A DNA stretch of 64,000 nt, taken from Ideonella_A sakaiensis_A. GTDB lineage: Bacteria; Pseudomonadota; Gammaproteobacteria; Burkholderiales; Burkholderiaceae_C. Under the pieces are notes generated by a model. It ran no database searches, was not told where the DNA came from, and was given only the letters and a program-made list of their open reading frames with translations. The position numbers and the translations under genes are program-made. Of this stretch, positions 16,612-25,208 are shown piece by piece. Position 1 is the stretch's first letter, and each line of letters begins with the position of its first letter. The stretch is taken from positions 3,782,001-3,846,000 of the forward strand of contig NZ_CP182947.1 in NCBI RefSeq assembly GCF_048320135.1, given 5' to 3'.

Positions 16612-18235
16612 GGCCGAGGCCGTGTGGAAACTCGGTTTTCCGATCACCTGAGCAGACCAACGCGATGGCCAGGCGGCAATCTCTGAACTTGCCCCGCGCG
16701 AAGAACTTTTAGGTGAGGGCGGGCGCCCTATGCCCTCATCGCTGCGATCAGCGGCCCAGTGCCGAGGATCTTGATCATCCGCTTTAGGTTGTAGGCCAGA
16801 ACCTGCAAGCTCATCTCGGTTTTCACGCGAGGCAGCGTACGGCTCAGGAAATGACTCGATCCCATCCAGGCCTTGAGCGTTCCGAACACATGCTCGACGG
16901 TCTGCCTTCGTTGCTTCATGGCTTCGGGCGCGCGCTCCAGCCGTTCTTGAACGACATCTAGGATGTCGTCGTGCTCCCAGCGGGCGATACGGCGATTCTT
17001 GCTCGTCGTGCACTGTGGCTTCATCGGGCACTGTGGGCAGTCTGACGACCAATACTTGTGCAGGATCTTGCCCCTCTCCTCGGATGTAAACCTGTGGATG
17101 GCAATCCGCCCGGCCGGGCACCGGTATTCGTCTTTCTCGCCGTCGTAGACGAAATCCCGCTTGTCGAAGAGCCCGTCGGCCAGGTTGTTCGAAGTCATCG
17201 GCTTGGGAACGACTGCGGCCACACCCGAGCGCTCGCACTCCAGGATCTCGTAGCCTTCGTAATACCCGCGATCGGCCAGCGCAATCAGCTTGTCCTCGCC
17301 GGTGGCTGCCTTGGCAAGCTTGGCCATGTTCGCCAGTTGGTCCCTGTCATGGCCAACGTTGGTGACCTCGTGGGCCACGATCAGGTGGTGCTTGGCATCC
17401 ACGACCGTCTGGACGTTGTAGCCCACCACGCCAGTGCCTCGGCCGCTGGTGGCCATCGAGCGTGCATCCGGATCGGTCAACGAGATCTGCCCGTCCTCGG
17501 ACACCTTCATTTGCTCACCGATCGCCTCCAGCGCCTTCATCTGCTGCTTGACCTTGGTGATCTTCTCCTTGAGGTGCGCAACTCGGCCAGGCAGAACGGC
17601 CGTGGCATCACGGTCGGCGCGGTCGAGCTCAACCAGGTAGCGCTTGATGCTGCTTTCGAGTTGTTCGATTCGCGCCTGAAGCTTGCGGTCGGTGAAGTTC
17701 TTGTCGCGGCTGTTGACCGCTTTGAACTTGCTGCCATCAATGGCGACGACGCCGTCGGTGAAGAGCTTCATCCGGCGGCAAAGCAGAACGAACTCCTTGC
17801 AGACTTTGCCGATGGCATCACCGTTGTCACGGCGGAAGTCGGCGATGGTCTTGAAGTCCGGCGCCAAGCGCCCGGTCAGCCAGATGAGTTCGAGATTGCG
17901 CTGTGCTTCGGTCTCCAGGCGTCGGCTCGACTGCACACGGTTGAGGTAGCCGTAGACATAGATCTTGAGCAGCGTCGCCGGGCTGTACCCCGGCCGACCC
18001 GTCTCTGCAGGATTGGCACGATCGAAGCCCAGCTTCCTCAGATCTAGTTCGTCGACGAAGACATCGATGACGCGAACCGTGTTGTCCTCATGAATCCAGT
18101 CATCCAGTTGCTCGGGGAAGAGGACGCTCTGCGTTCGGTCTTGGCCTTCGACGTATCGCCCCATCGATCACTCCTGTCGTCGCTACTGGAGATATGACAC
18201 AACTGGTGCCGAAGAGTTTCCACACAGCCTCGGCC
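16612..18235 (-). mobile_element. IS1182-family insertion sequence
   Basis: A complete element of about 1.62 kb bounded by terminal inverted repeats of 22 bp (16612-16633 and 18214-18235) that agree at 21 positions; the inner part reads GTGTGGAAACTC. One intact transposase gene fills it. No target-site duplication can be made out from the flanks. The element separates an ABC substrate-binding gene from its transporter genes. Confidence 0.88.
16728..18164 (-). CDS. IS1182-family DDE transposase
   Basis: A full-length 478-residue transposase. The N-terminal DUF772-type domain is seen in SVLFPEQLDDWIHEDN and FDRANPAETGRPGYSPATL. The DDE residues can be placed at Asp143 (AIDGSKFKA), Asp298 (ALADRGYYEG) and Glu424 (QTVEHVFGTLK). 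A Cys-rich insertion near 349-385 (CPAGR, CPQCPMKPQC) is typical of this family. No frameshift or internal stop is seen, so the copy may be active. Antisense frames in this region are shadows. Confidence 0.95.
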   Translation of the reverse strand: MGRYVEGQDRTQSVLFPEQLDDWIHEDNTVRVIDVFVDELDLRKLGFDRANPAETGRPGYSPATLLKIYVYGYLNRVQSSRRLETEAQRNLELIWLTGRLAPDFKTIADFRRDNGDAIGKVCKEFVLLCRRMKLFTDGVVAIDGSKFKAVNSRDKNFTDRKLQARIEQLESSIKRYLVELDRADRDATAVLPGRVAHLKEKITKVKQQMKALEAIGEQMKVSEDGQISLTDPDARSMATSGRGTGVVGYNVQTVVDAKHHLIVAHEVTNVGHDRDQLANMAKLAKAATGEDKLIALADRGYYEGYEILECERSGVAAVVPKPMTSNNLADGLFDKRDFVYDGEKDEYRCPAGRIAIHRFTSEERGKILHKYWSSDCPQCPMKPQCTTSKNRRIARWEHDDILDVVQERLERAPEAMKQRRQTVEHVFGTLKAWMGSSHFLSRTLPRVKTEMSLQVLAYNLKRMIKILGTGPLIAAMRA

Positions 18236-18260
18236 CGGAGCGGCCGCTGATTTCGCTGGC

Positions 18261-18545
18261 TGGGCTGACTTTGTGGGAAGGGCTTCAGCCCCGATTCGGG
18301 GTGGTGGAATAAGCCTGGGTCGCATTCGACGACCGAGCGGCGCGGCAGGCGGCACCCGGTCGTGGCTCATGATGCGGCGGTCCTCGCTGGCGCTCGGACT
18401 GCGCTGCGATGCTCGGTCCAGGGTCGCGCGGCGGAACTCGCTACGTTCGCTGCGCTCACTGCGCTCGGACAACCGCCGCGAGCATGTTTGTTGATGCTCG
18501 CTGCGCTCGCCGACCCTGAACCTCCGCTTCTCGCCGCCGCATAAA
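18261..18545 (+). repeat. Structured repeat unit, copy 1
   Basis: Left half of an inverted pair. The outer 40 bases (18261-18300) contain a REP-like hairpin with GGGCTTCAGCCC and match the outer end of copy 2 in reverse complement at nearly every position. Conserved blocks lie at offsets 147 (GATGCTCGGTC), 230 (TTGATGCTCGCTGCGCTCG) and 264 (CGCTTCTCG) from the outer end. Between them are two stems: 18415-18426 with 18511-18522 (11 of 12 pairs) and 18427-18434 with 18473-18480 (8 of 8 pairs). Frames through it are low in complexity and I do not call a gene. Confidence 0.85.
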
Positions 18546-18644
18546 TCGCCCCGCCCGGGCACCGCCTGCCGCGCAGTTACGCTGGTGAACTTCGTCGAAG
18601 TCCTCGGTGCTGCCGCAAAGGCGTGGGCGGGTGGCTGCTGGCGC

Positions 18645-18930
18645 GCATATGCGCAGCCGAGAAGCGCAGGGCTTGTGGCCCGCGAGCGCAGCGAGCATCA
18701 ACAACTGGCTTGTCGCGGACTGTTTGCGTAACGAGCGAAGCGAGTGCAGCGAGTTTCCGCGACGGGCCACAAGACCGAGCATCGCAGGGAACCCGAGCGC
18801 CCGGCGCGAGGGCAAGCATCTAAGCGCAAGCGGCCGCCCGACCGCGCCTTTGCTTTCGCCTGTGCCTGACGATTCGCAGTCGTGCAAGATCCCGAAGCGG
18901 GGCTGAAGCCCCTCCCACAAAAGTCACCCA
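18645..18930 (-). repeat. Structured repeat unit, copy 2 (inverted)
   Basis: Right half of the inverted pair, read on the minus strand. The conserved blocks lie at offsets 147, 229 and 264 from the outer end at 18930, matching copy 1 within one base. Its stems are 18672-18682 with 18763-18773 (11 of 11 pairs, CTTGTGGCCCG) and 18712-18719 with 18756-18763 (8 of 8 pairs, GTCGCGGA). The stem sequences differ from copy 1 but stay complementary, while the loops (GAACTCGCT, GTTGATGCTCG) are conserved. About 100 bases of unrelated sequence separate the copies. Confidence 0.85.
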
Positions 18931-18963
18931 CCGCCAAGCGGCCAACGGCCGCGAATGATGAGG

Positions 18964-19770
18964 TCATTTACCGGCCCGCGGCCCCAGCCCCGGTATCGCA
19001 TCGAGCAGTCGCCGCGTATAGGGGTGTTGCGGCGCACGGAACAGCTGCGCCGGGCTGCCACGTTCGACGACGAGGCCTTCGTTCAGCACGATCACCTCGT
19101 CGCAGACCAGGTCGACGACCGCGAGGTCGTGGCTGATGAACAGGTAGCTGATGCCGAACTGGTCCTGCAGGTCTTGCATCAGGTTCAGCACCTGGGCCTG
19201 CACGCTGACGTCGAGTGCGCTGACCGGTTCATCGGCAACGATCAGCCGCGGCCGGGTGATCAGCGCGCGTGCAATCGCAATCCGCTGGCGCTGGCCGCCG
19301 CTGAATTCATGCGGGTATTTGGCGAGGTCGCCGCTGCCGAGGCCGACTGCGGCCAGTGCCTCGACCGCGCGTTCGCGCTGCTCGGCCCGGCTCGCGCCGA
19401 GCAGCACCGCGAGCGGCTCGGCGACCGTCTGCATCACGGTGCGACGTGGATCGAGGCTGCCGAATGGATCCTGGAAAACCATCTGCAATTTGGCTCGGCT
19501 GCGACGCAGTTCGGCGGCGCCGAGCCGGTGCAGATCGACGCCGTCGAGCAGCACCCGGCCGGAATCGGGTTTTTCGAGTGCCATCACCAACCGCGCCAGC
19601 GTGCTTTTGCCCGACCCCGATTCGCCGACGATGCCGAGGCTGCGGCCGGCCTGCAGGCTGAAATCGACGCCGCGCAGCGCCTTCACCTCGGGTGCAGCCG
19701 ACAGCAGCGTCTGCCGCGGCAGGCGGTAGGTCTTGCCGAGGTTTTCGACGGTCAGCAGCGCGGTGCTCAT
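18964..19770 (-). CDS. Peptide-type ABC transporter ATP-binding protein (DppF/OppF-like)
   Basis: A 268-residue ATPase subunit. Walker A is GESGSGKST near 45, the Q-loop is MVFQDPFGSLDPRR, the signature FSGGQRQRIAIARAL, Walker B LIVADEPVSALD, and the switch His lies in LFISHDLAVV. The C-terminal oligopeptide-transporter extension is short and ends after LLDAIPGLGPRAGK. ATG at 19770 (MSTALLTVENLGK) is used; the upstream in-frame extension overlaps the preceding gene and looks non-native. It starts 5 bases after the stop of the companion ATPase gene, and is the last transporter gene before the repeat pair and the IS element. Confidence 0.93.
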   Translation of the reverse strand: MSTALLTVENLGKTYRLPRQTLLSAAPEVKALRGVDFSLQAGRSLGIVGESGSGKSTLARLVMALEKPDSGRVLLDGVDLHRLGAAELRRSRAKLQMVFQDPFGSLDPRRTVMQTVAEPLAVLLGASRAEQRERAVEALAAVGLGSGDLAKYPHEFSGGQRQRIAIARALITRPRLIVADEPVSALDVSVQAQVLNLMQDLQDQFGISYLFISHDLAVVDLVCDEVIVLNEGLVVERGSPAQLFRAPQHPYTRRLLDAIPGLGPRAGK

Positions 19771-19775
19771 CGATG

Positions 19776-20786
19776 TCACGACTCGTGGACGCGCAGGCAG
19801 CGGGCGACGTGTGCCGTTCCCACCACCACCGGCCCCGGCAATGCAGTTCGGCAGGCGTCGATGACGCGCGGGCAACGGTCGGCAAACGGGCAGCCGGCCG
19901 GCATTTCGTCGAGTGTCGGCACGCGGCCGGGGATCGTCGCCAGCCGGGTGCCGCGGGCCAGCCCGAGCCGCGGCCGCGCGGCGAACAGGCCGCGCGTATA
20001 CGGATGGGCCAGGCGTTCGAATACCTCGGCGGCCGGGCCGCTTTCGACCACCGTGCCGCCGTACATCACCAGCAGCCGCTGCACGCTGTCGGCCATCACG
20101 CCGAGGTCATGACTGATCAGCAGCAGCGCCATGCCGCGTTCGCCTTCCTCGCGCACCAGTTCCTGGATCAGGTCGAGCACCTCGCGCTGTATCGTCACGT
20201 CGAGCGCGGTGGTCGGCTCGTCGGCCACCAGCAGGTCAGGGCCGCAGGCCAGCGCGATCGCGATCACGACACGTTGCCGCTGGCCGCCGGACAGCTGGTG
20301 CGGCCAGGCATCGAGCCGTTGCCGCGCCTGTGGCAGCTTGACCCGTTCGAGCAGCCGCAAGGCCTCGGCCCGCGCTGCCGCGCCGGTCAAGCCCTTGTGC
20401 AGCCGCAGCGATTCGCCGATCTGCCGGCCGACCGTGTGCAACGGGTTCAGCGCAGTCATCGGTTCCTGGAACACCATGCCGATGCGGTTGCCGCGCAGCC
20501 TGCACCAGGCCGCTTCGTCGAGCGTCGTCAGTTCGCGGCCCGCAAAGCGGATCGATCCGGAGGTCGTTGCACCGTCGGGCAGCAGTCCCATCAATGCCAG
20601 CGCGGTGATGCTCTTGCCGCAGCCCGATTCGCCGATCAGGCCAAGCGTCTGGCCGCGGTCGATCTCGAACGAGACACCGCGCAAGGCCTCGTGGATGCCC
20701 CGTGCGGTGTGCAGGCCGACCCGCAGGTCCGCGACTTCGAGCAGCGGCGCAGACCGGTTGGCGGCAATCGACGAATGGTTGCTCAT
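19776..20786 (-). CDS. Peptide-type ABC transporter ATP-binding protein (DppD/OppD-like)
   Basis: A 336-residue ATPase subunit with Walker A GESGCGKSIT near 61, Q-loop MVFQEPMTALNPLH, signature LSGGQRQRVVIAIAL, Walker B LLVADEPTTALD, and LLISHDLGVM. The C-terminal oligopeptide domain with a Cys cluster (GCPFADRCP, ACRTALPG, ARCLRV) is present, as in subunits with an iron-sulfur-type extension. ATG 20786 (MSNHSSIAANRS) is chosen. It lies 7 bases after the permease gene in one four-gene transport operon. Confidence 0.93.
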   Translation of the reverse strand: MSNHSSIAANRSAPLLEVADLRVGLHTARGIHEALRGVSFEIDRGQTLGLIGESGCGKSITALALMGLLPDGATTSGSIRFAGRELTTLDEAAWCRLRGNRIGMVFQEPMTALNPLHTVGRQIGESLRLHKGLTGAAARAEALRLLERVKLPQARQRLDAWPHQLSGGQRQRVVIAIALACGPDLLVADEPTTALDVTIQREVLDLIQELVREEGERGMALLLISHDLGVMADSVQRLLVMYGGTVVESGPAAEVFERLAHPYTRGLFAARPRLGLARGTRLATIPGRVPTLDEMPAGCPFADRCPRVIDACRTALPGPVVVGTAHVARCLRVHES

Positions 20787-20793
20787 CGTCGCC

Positions 20794-21648
20794 TCAGCGC
20801 TGCCGCGCCAGTTTCGGATCCAGCAGGTCGCGCAGGCCATCGCCGATCAGGTTCAGCCCGAGCACGCTGAGCATGATCGCGACTCCCGGATAAACCGCCA
20901 GCATCGGCGCCTGGAACATCATCGTCTGCGCCTCGTTGAGCATGCGGCCCCAGCTCGGCTGCGGTGGCTGCGTGCCCAGGCCCAGATAGGACAGCGCCGC
21001 CTCGGCGAGGATCGCGGTGGCGAAGCTGATCGTCGCCTGCACGATCAGCGGGCTGGCGATATTCGGCAGCACATGGTCGACGGTGATCGCCAACGGCCCC
21101 TTGCCGGCCGCACGCGCTGCGGTGATGAAATCGCGCGCCCAGACCGCATTCGCCGCGCCGCGGGTGATACGTGCGAAGACCGGGATGTTGAAGATGCCGA
21201 TGGCGACGATGCTCATCACCAGCCCGGGCCCATAAATCGCGGTCAGCATGATCGCGCTCAGCAGCGCCGGAAAGGCGAAGGTGAAGTCGCTGGCGCGCAT
21301 GATCAGCTCTTCGATCCAGCCGCGCCCCTGCGCATGCGAGACCGCCGCAATGCAGCCGAGCGCGACGCCGATCAGCAGGCCGATGCCGACGGCGATCAGC
21401 CCGACGACGATGCTGTTCTGCGCGCCGACCAGCAGCAGGCTGGCGATGTCGCGGCCGAGGCTGTCGGTGCCGAGCCAGTGCACGGCGCTCGGCGGTTGCA
21501 GCCGCGCCGGGATGTCGATCTCGGCGACCGGGTAGGGTGTCCACAGCAGCGACAGAAGCGCCGCCGCTGCAAGCAGCAGGCTCAGCAGCGCGCCGACCAG
21601 GAAGCTCGGATGACGCCAGGCGCGCGACACGATCGACAGACGGCTCAT
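20794..21648 (-). CDS. Peptide-type ABC transporter permease (DppC-like)
   Basis: A 284-residue inner-membrane protein with six predicted membrane helices, the first at about 18-36. The OppC-type N-terminal region is followed by LGTDSLGRDIASLLLVGAQ, and the EAA loop reads RAAGKGPLAITVDHVLPNIASPL near 190. The family ending GDGLRDLLDPKL is intact. Its ATG overlaps the stop of the upstream permease (21645-21648), implying coupled translation of the permease pair. Confidence 0.93.
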   Translation of the reverse strand: MSRLSIVSRAWRHPSFLVGALLSLLLAAAALLSLLWTPYPVAEIDIPARLQPPSAVHWLGTDSLGRDIASLLLVGAQNSIVVGLIAVGIGLLIGVALGCIAAVSHAQGRGWIEELIMRASDFTFAFPALLSAIMLTAIYGPGLVMSIVAIGIFNIPVFARITRGAANAVWARDFITAARAAGKGPLAITVDHVLPNIASPLIVQATISFATAILAEAALSYLGLGTQPPQPSWGRMLNEAQTMMFQAPMLAVYPGVAIMLSVLGLNLIGDGLRDLLDPKLARQR

Positions 21649-22613
21649 CGCGCCGCCCGCAGCCGTGGATCGACGACCGCATACAAGACGTCGACGACGA
21701 AGTTGACCAGCACGACGATCGCCGCCAGCAGCATCACGACGTCGCGGACGACGATCAGGTCGCGGTTGGCGATGGCCTGGAAAACCAGCCTGCCGATGCC
21801 CGGCAGCACGAAGACGTTTTCGATCACGATCGTGCCGGTGATCAGGTTCGCGAACTGCAGCCCGGCAACCGTCAGCACCGGAATCATCGCGTTGCGCAGC
21901 ACGTGGCGCCACAGCGCCTGGCGCCGCGTCAGGCCCTTCGCGCGCGCGGTTCGGACAAAATCCTCGCGCATCACCTCGAGCACCGCCGAGCGGGTCACGC
22001 GGGTCAGGATTGCCGCCTGCACCAACGCCAGCGAGACCGCTGGCAGGATCAATGCGACAAAACCGTCCCACAAACCACCGCCTTCGTCCTCGGTCCAGCC
22101 CGGAAAGCCGCCGGCGCTGACCCATTGCAGCTGCACCGCAAACAGCAAAATCAGCAGGATCGCGAACCAGAAATTCGGGATCGCGATGCCGACCTGGCTG
22201 GCCGCCATCACACCGACATCGCCGAAACGGTTGTGCCGCGATGCCGCAAACAGCCCGAGGCCGAGCGCGATCACGACGGTCAGCAGCATCGCCATCACCG
22301 CCAGCGGCAGGCTGACGCGCAGCCGCTCGGCGATCAGTTCGGCGGTCGGCGTGTCGTAGCTGATGCTGGTTGCGGTGCGGCCCTGCAGCAGGCCGCCGAT
22401 CCAGTCGGCATAACGGGTCGCCGCCGGCCGATCCAGCCCGAGCTTGGCCTGCAGCGCGGCCAGCGATTCGGGCGTCGCCGAATCGCCGAGGATCACCTCG
22501 GCCGCATTGCCAGGCAGCAACTCGAGCACCGCGAACACCACCATCGACGCGACCGCGAGCGTCGCGACCAGCGTCAGCAGGCGTTTCAGCAGGAACGGAC
22601 CGTACGACGACAT
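21645..22613 (-). CDS. Peptide-type ABC transporter permease (DppB-like)
   Basis: A 322-residue inner-membrane protein with six predicted helices. It starts MSSYGPFLLKRLLTLVATL and carries ELLPGNAAEVILGD, an EAA loop RTARAKGLTRRQALWRHVLRNA, and the family ending DVLYAVVDPRLR. It is the first gene of the minus-strand transporter operon and is divergent from the SDR gene at 22710; the 96-base gap must hold both promoters. Confidence 0.93.
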   Translation of the reverse strand: MSSYGPFLLKRLLTLVATLAVASMVVFAVLELLPGNAAEVILGDSATPESLAALQAKLGLDRPAATRYADWIGGLLQGRTATSISYDTPTAELIAERLRVSLPLAVMAMLLTVVIALGLGLFAASRHNRFGDVGVMAASQVGIAIPNFWFAILLILLFAVQLQWVSAGGFPGWTEDEGGGLWDGFVALILPAVSLALVQAAILTRVTRSAVLEVMREDFVRTARAKGLTRRQALWRHVLRNAMIPVLTVAGLQFANLITGTIVIENVFVLPGIGRLVFQAIANRDLIVVRDVVMLLAAIVVLVNFVVDVLYAVVDPRLRAAR

Positions 22614-22709
22614 CGGGCGCGATGATGCCCGAGTTTGCCGGCGCGTCGTCGGCGGCTGCTGCGCGGCTCTGTAACATGCCGTCGTCTGCAACCGGGAAGG
22701 GAGCGATCG

Positions 22710-23474
22710 ATGCGACTGAAGGACAAGGTGGCCATCGTCACCGGAGGAGGATCGGGATTCGGCGCCGGGATCGTGCGCAAGTTCGTTGCCGAAGGCGCAC
22801 AGGTCGTCGTCGCCGACATCAACCTGCAGGCCGCGCTGGATGTCGCGGCCGGCTGCGGCGTCGCAGCGCGTGGCCTGCGTGTCGACGTTACCGATGCCGC
22901 CGAGGTGCGGTTGATGATGGAAACCGCCGAACTGCATTTCGGCCACGTCGACATCCTGGTCAACAACGCCGGCATCACGCACCTGCCGCAGCCGCTGGAA
23001 GACGTCGGCGAGGAAGATTTCGACCGCATCGTTGCGGTCAACATGAAGGCGATCTACCTGTCGATGCGCGAGATCGTGCCGCGGATGAAGGGTTACCAGC
23101 CCGGCGCCAACGGCATTCGCGGCGTCGTGCTGAACATGGCGAGCACCGCCGGCGTCAGCCCGCGGCCGCGGCTGAGCTGGTACAACGCCAGCAAGGGCTG
23201 GGTCAATACCGCGACCCGGGCCAATGCAGTCGAACTGGCGCCATTCGGCATCCGCGTCGTCGCGCTGAACCCGGTGGCCGGCGAAACACCGCTGCTGAAA
23301 TCCTTCCTCGGCGAGGACACGCCGGAGATGCGCGCCAAATTCCTGTCGACGATCCCGCTCGGACGCTTTTCGACGCCGGATGACCTGGCCAATGCGGCCT
23401 GTTTTCTCTGCAGCGACGAGGCATCGATGATCACCGGCGTCTGCATGGAGGTCGACGGCGGCCGCTGCATCTGA
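22710..23474 (+). CDS. Short-chain dehydrogenase/reductase
   Basis: A 254-residue NAD(P)-dependent oxidoreductase of the classical SDR type. Cofactor motif TGGGSGFGAG near 13-22, NNAG near 90, catalytic Tyr and Lys in WYNASKG near 160, and an intact C-terminus VCMEVDGGRCI. The Rossmann acidic residue VADIN after the second strand suggests NAD(H) preference. ATG 22710 follows GGAAGGGAG at a good spacing; the upstream in-frame ATG is Arg-rich and rejected. It lies 154 bases ahead of the TRAP transporter genes on the same strand and may oxidise their substrate. Confidence 0.92.
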   Translation: MRLKDKVAIVTGGGSGFGAGIVRKFVAEGAQVVVADINLQAALDVAAGCGVAARGLRVDVTDAAEVRLMMETAELHFGHVDILVNNAGITHLPQPLEDVGEEDFDRIVAVNMKAIYLSMREIVPRMKGYQPGANGIRGVVLNMASTAGVSPRPRLSWYNASKGWVNTATRANAVELAPFGIRVVALNPVAGETPLLKSFLGEDTPEMRAKFLSTIPLGRFSTPDDLANAACFLCSDEASMITGVCMEVDGGRCI

Positions 23475-23628
23475 GATGCAGTTGTGAATGTGGAAACTGC
23501 GTACTCGACATTGGCGCCGCAGGGTATCTGATGATGCCCGGCGGCCATTCAGTTTGTTAACGTCATGCCTCCACCGTGTCGGCGCAACATCTGCCGATCC
23601 GGTCCCTTTTTCTTGGAAGGACCCACCG

Positions 23629-24639
23629 ATGTCGAAACCAATCAAACCTCTGCTGGCGGCCGGTCTGCTCGGCCTGGCCGCGTCGGCTTCGGCCGATGTC
23701 GTGTTGACCACGTCGAGCTGGCTGCCGCCGAGCCACCTGTTGTCGAAGGCCCAGGCGTCCTGGTGCGACGAGGTGGCAAAGGCGACCAGCAACCGCGTGC
23801 GCTGCAACATCCTGCCGAAGGCGGTTGCGCCGCCGCCGGCCACCTTCGATGCGGTGCGCGACGGCCTTGCCGACCTGTCGTACAGCGTGCACGGCTATAC
23901 GCCGGGGCGTTATACGCTGACGAAGATCGCCGAATTCCCGTTCCTCGGCGATGACGCGATCTCGACCAGCGTCGCCTACCAGCGCATCCACGACAAATAC
24001 CTGGCCAAGTTTGACGAACACCGTGGCCTGCACGTGATTGCGGTCTTCACCCACGGCCCGGGCAACATCTTCAACAACAAGCGGCCGGTGAAGACGCTCG
24101 CCGATCTCGACGGCATCAAGTTCCGCGTCGGCGGCGGCGTCGTCAACGATGTCGGCAAGGCGCTCGGCGCCAACATGACGCTGAAGCCGGCGCCGCAGTC
24201 CTATGAACTGATGTCCTCCGGCGTCGTCGACGGTGTCTGGTTCCCGCACGAGTCGGTCGAGTCGTTCAAGCTCGAAAAACTCGTCAAATATGCGACGACG
24301 GTGCCGGGTGGTCTTTACAACACCAGTTTCGCATTCGTGATGAACCCGGCCACCTGGAACAAGATCCCGAAGGCCGACCAGGCGATCATCCAGAAATTCT
24401 CCGGCGAGTGGGCGGCCCGCCATTTCGGCAAGCACTGGGATGCCGCCGACGTGCGCAGCAAGGCGATCCAGCAGGCCGCCGGCATCGAGACGACGCCGGC
24501 CGACGCGAAATTCGTTGCCGATTTCAAGGCCAAGACCGGTTCGATCGAGACCGAGTGGCTGAAGGAGGCCGAGGCCAAGGGGCTGAAGAATGCGGGCACG
24601 GTGTTGAAGGAGTTCCGCACCGAGATCGGCAAGCTGTGA
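23629..24639 (+). CDS. dctP: TRAP transporter solute-binding protein DctP
   Basis: A 336-residue periplasmic binding protein of the DctP family with a signal peptide ending ASASA at about residue 22. The conserved arginine for the ligand carboxylate is in GIKFRVGGGVVND near 165, followed by the SYELMSSGVVDGVWF helix-loop. ATG 23629 is preceded by GGAAGG. Its ligand is probably an organic acid; which one is unknown. It is followed by a terminator-like hairpin and then dctQ and dctM, consistent with higher expression of the binding protein. Confidence 0.93.
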   Translation: MSKPIKPLLAAGLLGLAASASADVVLTTSSWLPPSHLLSKAQASWCDEVAKATSNRVRCNILPKAVAPPPATFDAVRDGLADLSYSVHGYTPGRYTLTKIAEFPFLGDDAISTSVAYQRIHDKYLAKFDEHRGLHVIAVFTHGPGNIFNNKRPVKTLADLDGIKFRVGGGVVNDVGKALGANMTLKPAPQSYELMSSGVVDGVWFPHESVESFKLEKLVKYATTVPGGLYNTSFAFVMNPATWNKIPKADQAIIQKFSGEWAARHFGKHWDAADVRSKAIQQAAGIETTPADAKFVADFKAKTGSIETEWLKEAEAKGLKNAGTVLKEFRTEIGKL

Positions 24640-24647
24640 TCGACCGG

Positions 24648-24718
24648 CCGGGGTCGATCGGACGCCCCGGTTTTTTTCAACCGACCGGTTTTCGCGGCAT
24701 TGCCGCGGCCGGTCGGTT
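24648..24718 (+). terminator. Attenuator-like double hairpin between dctP and dctQ
   Basis: First hairpin: CCGGGG (24648-24653) pairs with CCCCGG (24665-24670) and is followed by seven T. Second hairpin: AACCGACCGG (24679-24688) pairs perfectly with CCGGTCGGTT (24709-24718), with a nested CGCGGCATTGCCGCG inside. The first could terminate part of the transcripts and the second could protect the dctP 3' end or shield dctQMs 5' end, giving excess binding protein. Confidence 0.75.
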
Positions 24719-24734
24719 TGCTCGTGTGCTGCTG

Positions 24735-25208
24735 ATGAAACGCATCGAATCCCTGTTTGCCACGGTCGCCGCAATCGCGCTGTTCGCGATGATGGTGCTG
24801 ACCTTCGCCGATGTCGTCGGCCGCAAGTTCTTCGACAACTCGCTGACCGGCGCGGTCGAGCTGACCGAGATCTTCATGACGCTGATGATCTATTTCGCGC
24901 TGCCGCTGGCTTCGCTGGTCGGTGAACACATCGTCTTCGACCTGCTCGACAAGCTGATGCCGGCCGCGCTGCTGCGCTGGCAGAAGGCGGCCTCGCATGG
25001 CCTGACCGCCGCCGTGCTGCTCGGCGCCGCCTGGGTCGTGCGCGAACGTGCCGCGCGGACAATGGAATACGGCGACATGACGGCAACGCTCGAGATCAAG
25101 CTGTGGCCCTTCCACAGCCTGGTCGCGGTGATGCTCGTCGTTACCGCGGTGGTCCACCTGTGGCTGGCGTGGCGCTCGACGCACACCGAACGCGGAGCAG
25201 CGGCATGA
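24735..25208 (+). CDS. dctQ: TRAP transporter small permease DctQ
   Basis: A 157-residue inner-membrane protein with four predicted helices (about 8-28, 45-65, 87-104, 127-147). Family features are ADVVGRKFFDNSLTGAVELTE near 26-46 and a charged C-terminal tail. ATG 24735 is used although the upstream sequence shows no strong ribosome site; GTG at 24726 is an alternative. Its stop overlaps the dctM start. It pairs with DctM to form the sodium-coupled membrane part. Confidence 0.9.
   Translation: MKRIESLFATVAAIALFAMMVLTFADVVGRKFFDNSLTGAVELTEIFMTLMIYFALPLASLVGEHIVFDLLDKLMPAALLRWQKAASHGLTAAVLLGAAWVVRERAARTMEYGDMTATLEIKLWPFHSLVAVMLVVTAVVHLWLAWRSTHTERGAAA

Noticed and set aside
18273..18920. Several open frames within the inverted repeat pair
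   Set aside because: Repeats of Arg, Ser, Leu and Ala from GCTCGCTGCGCTCG-type sequence and no conserved frame between the two copies; structure, not coding, appears conserved.
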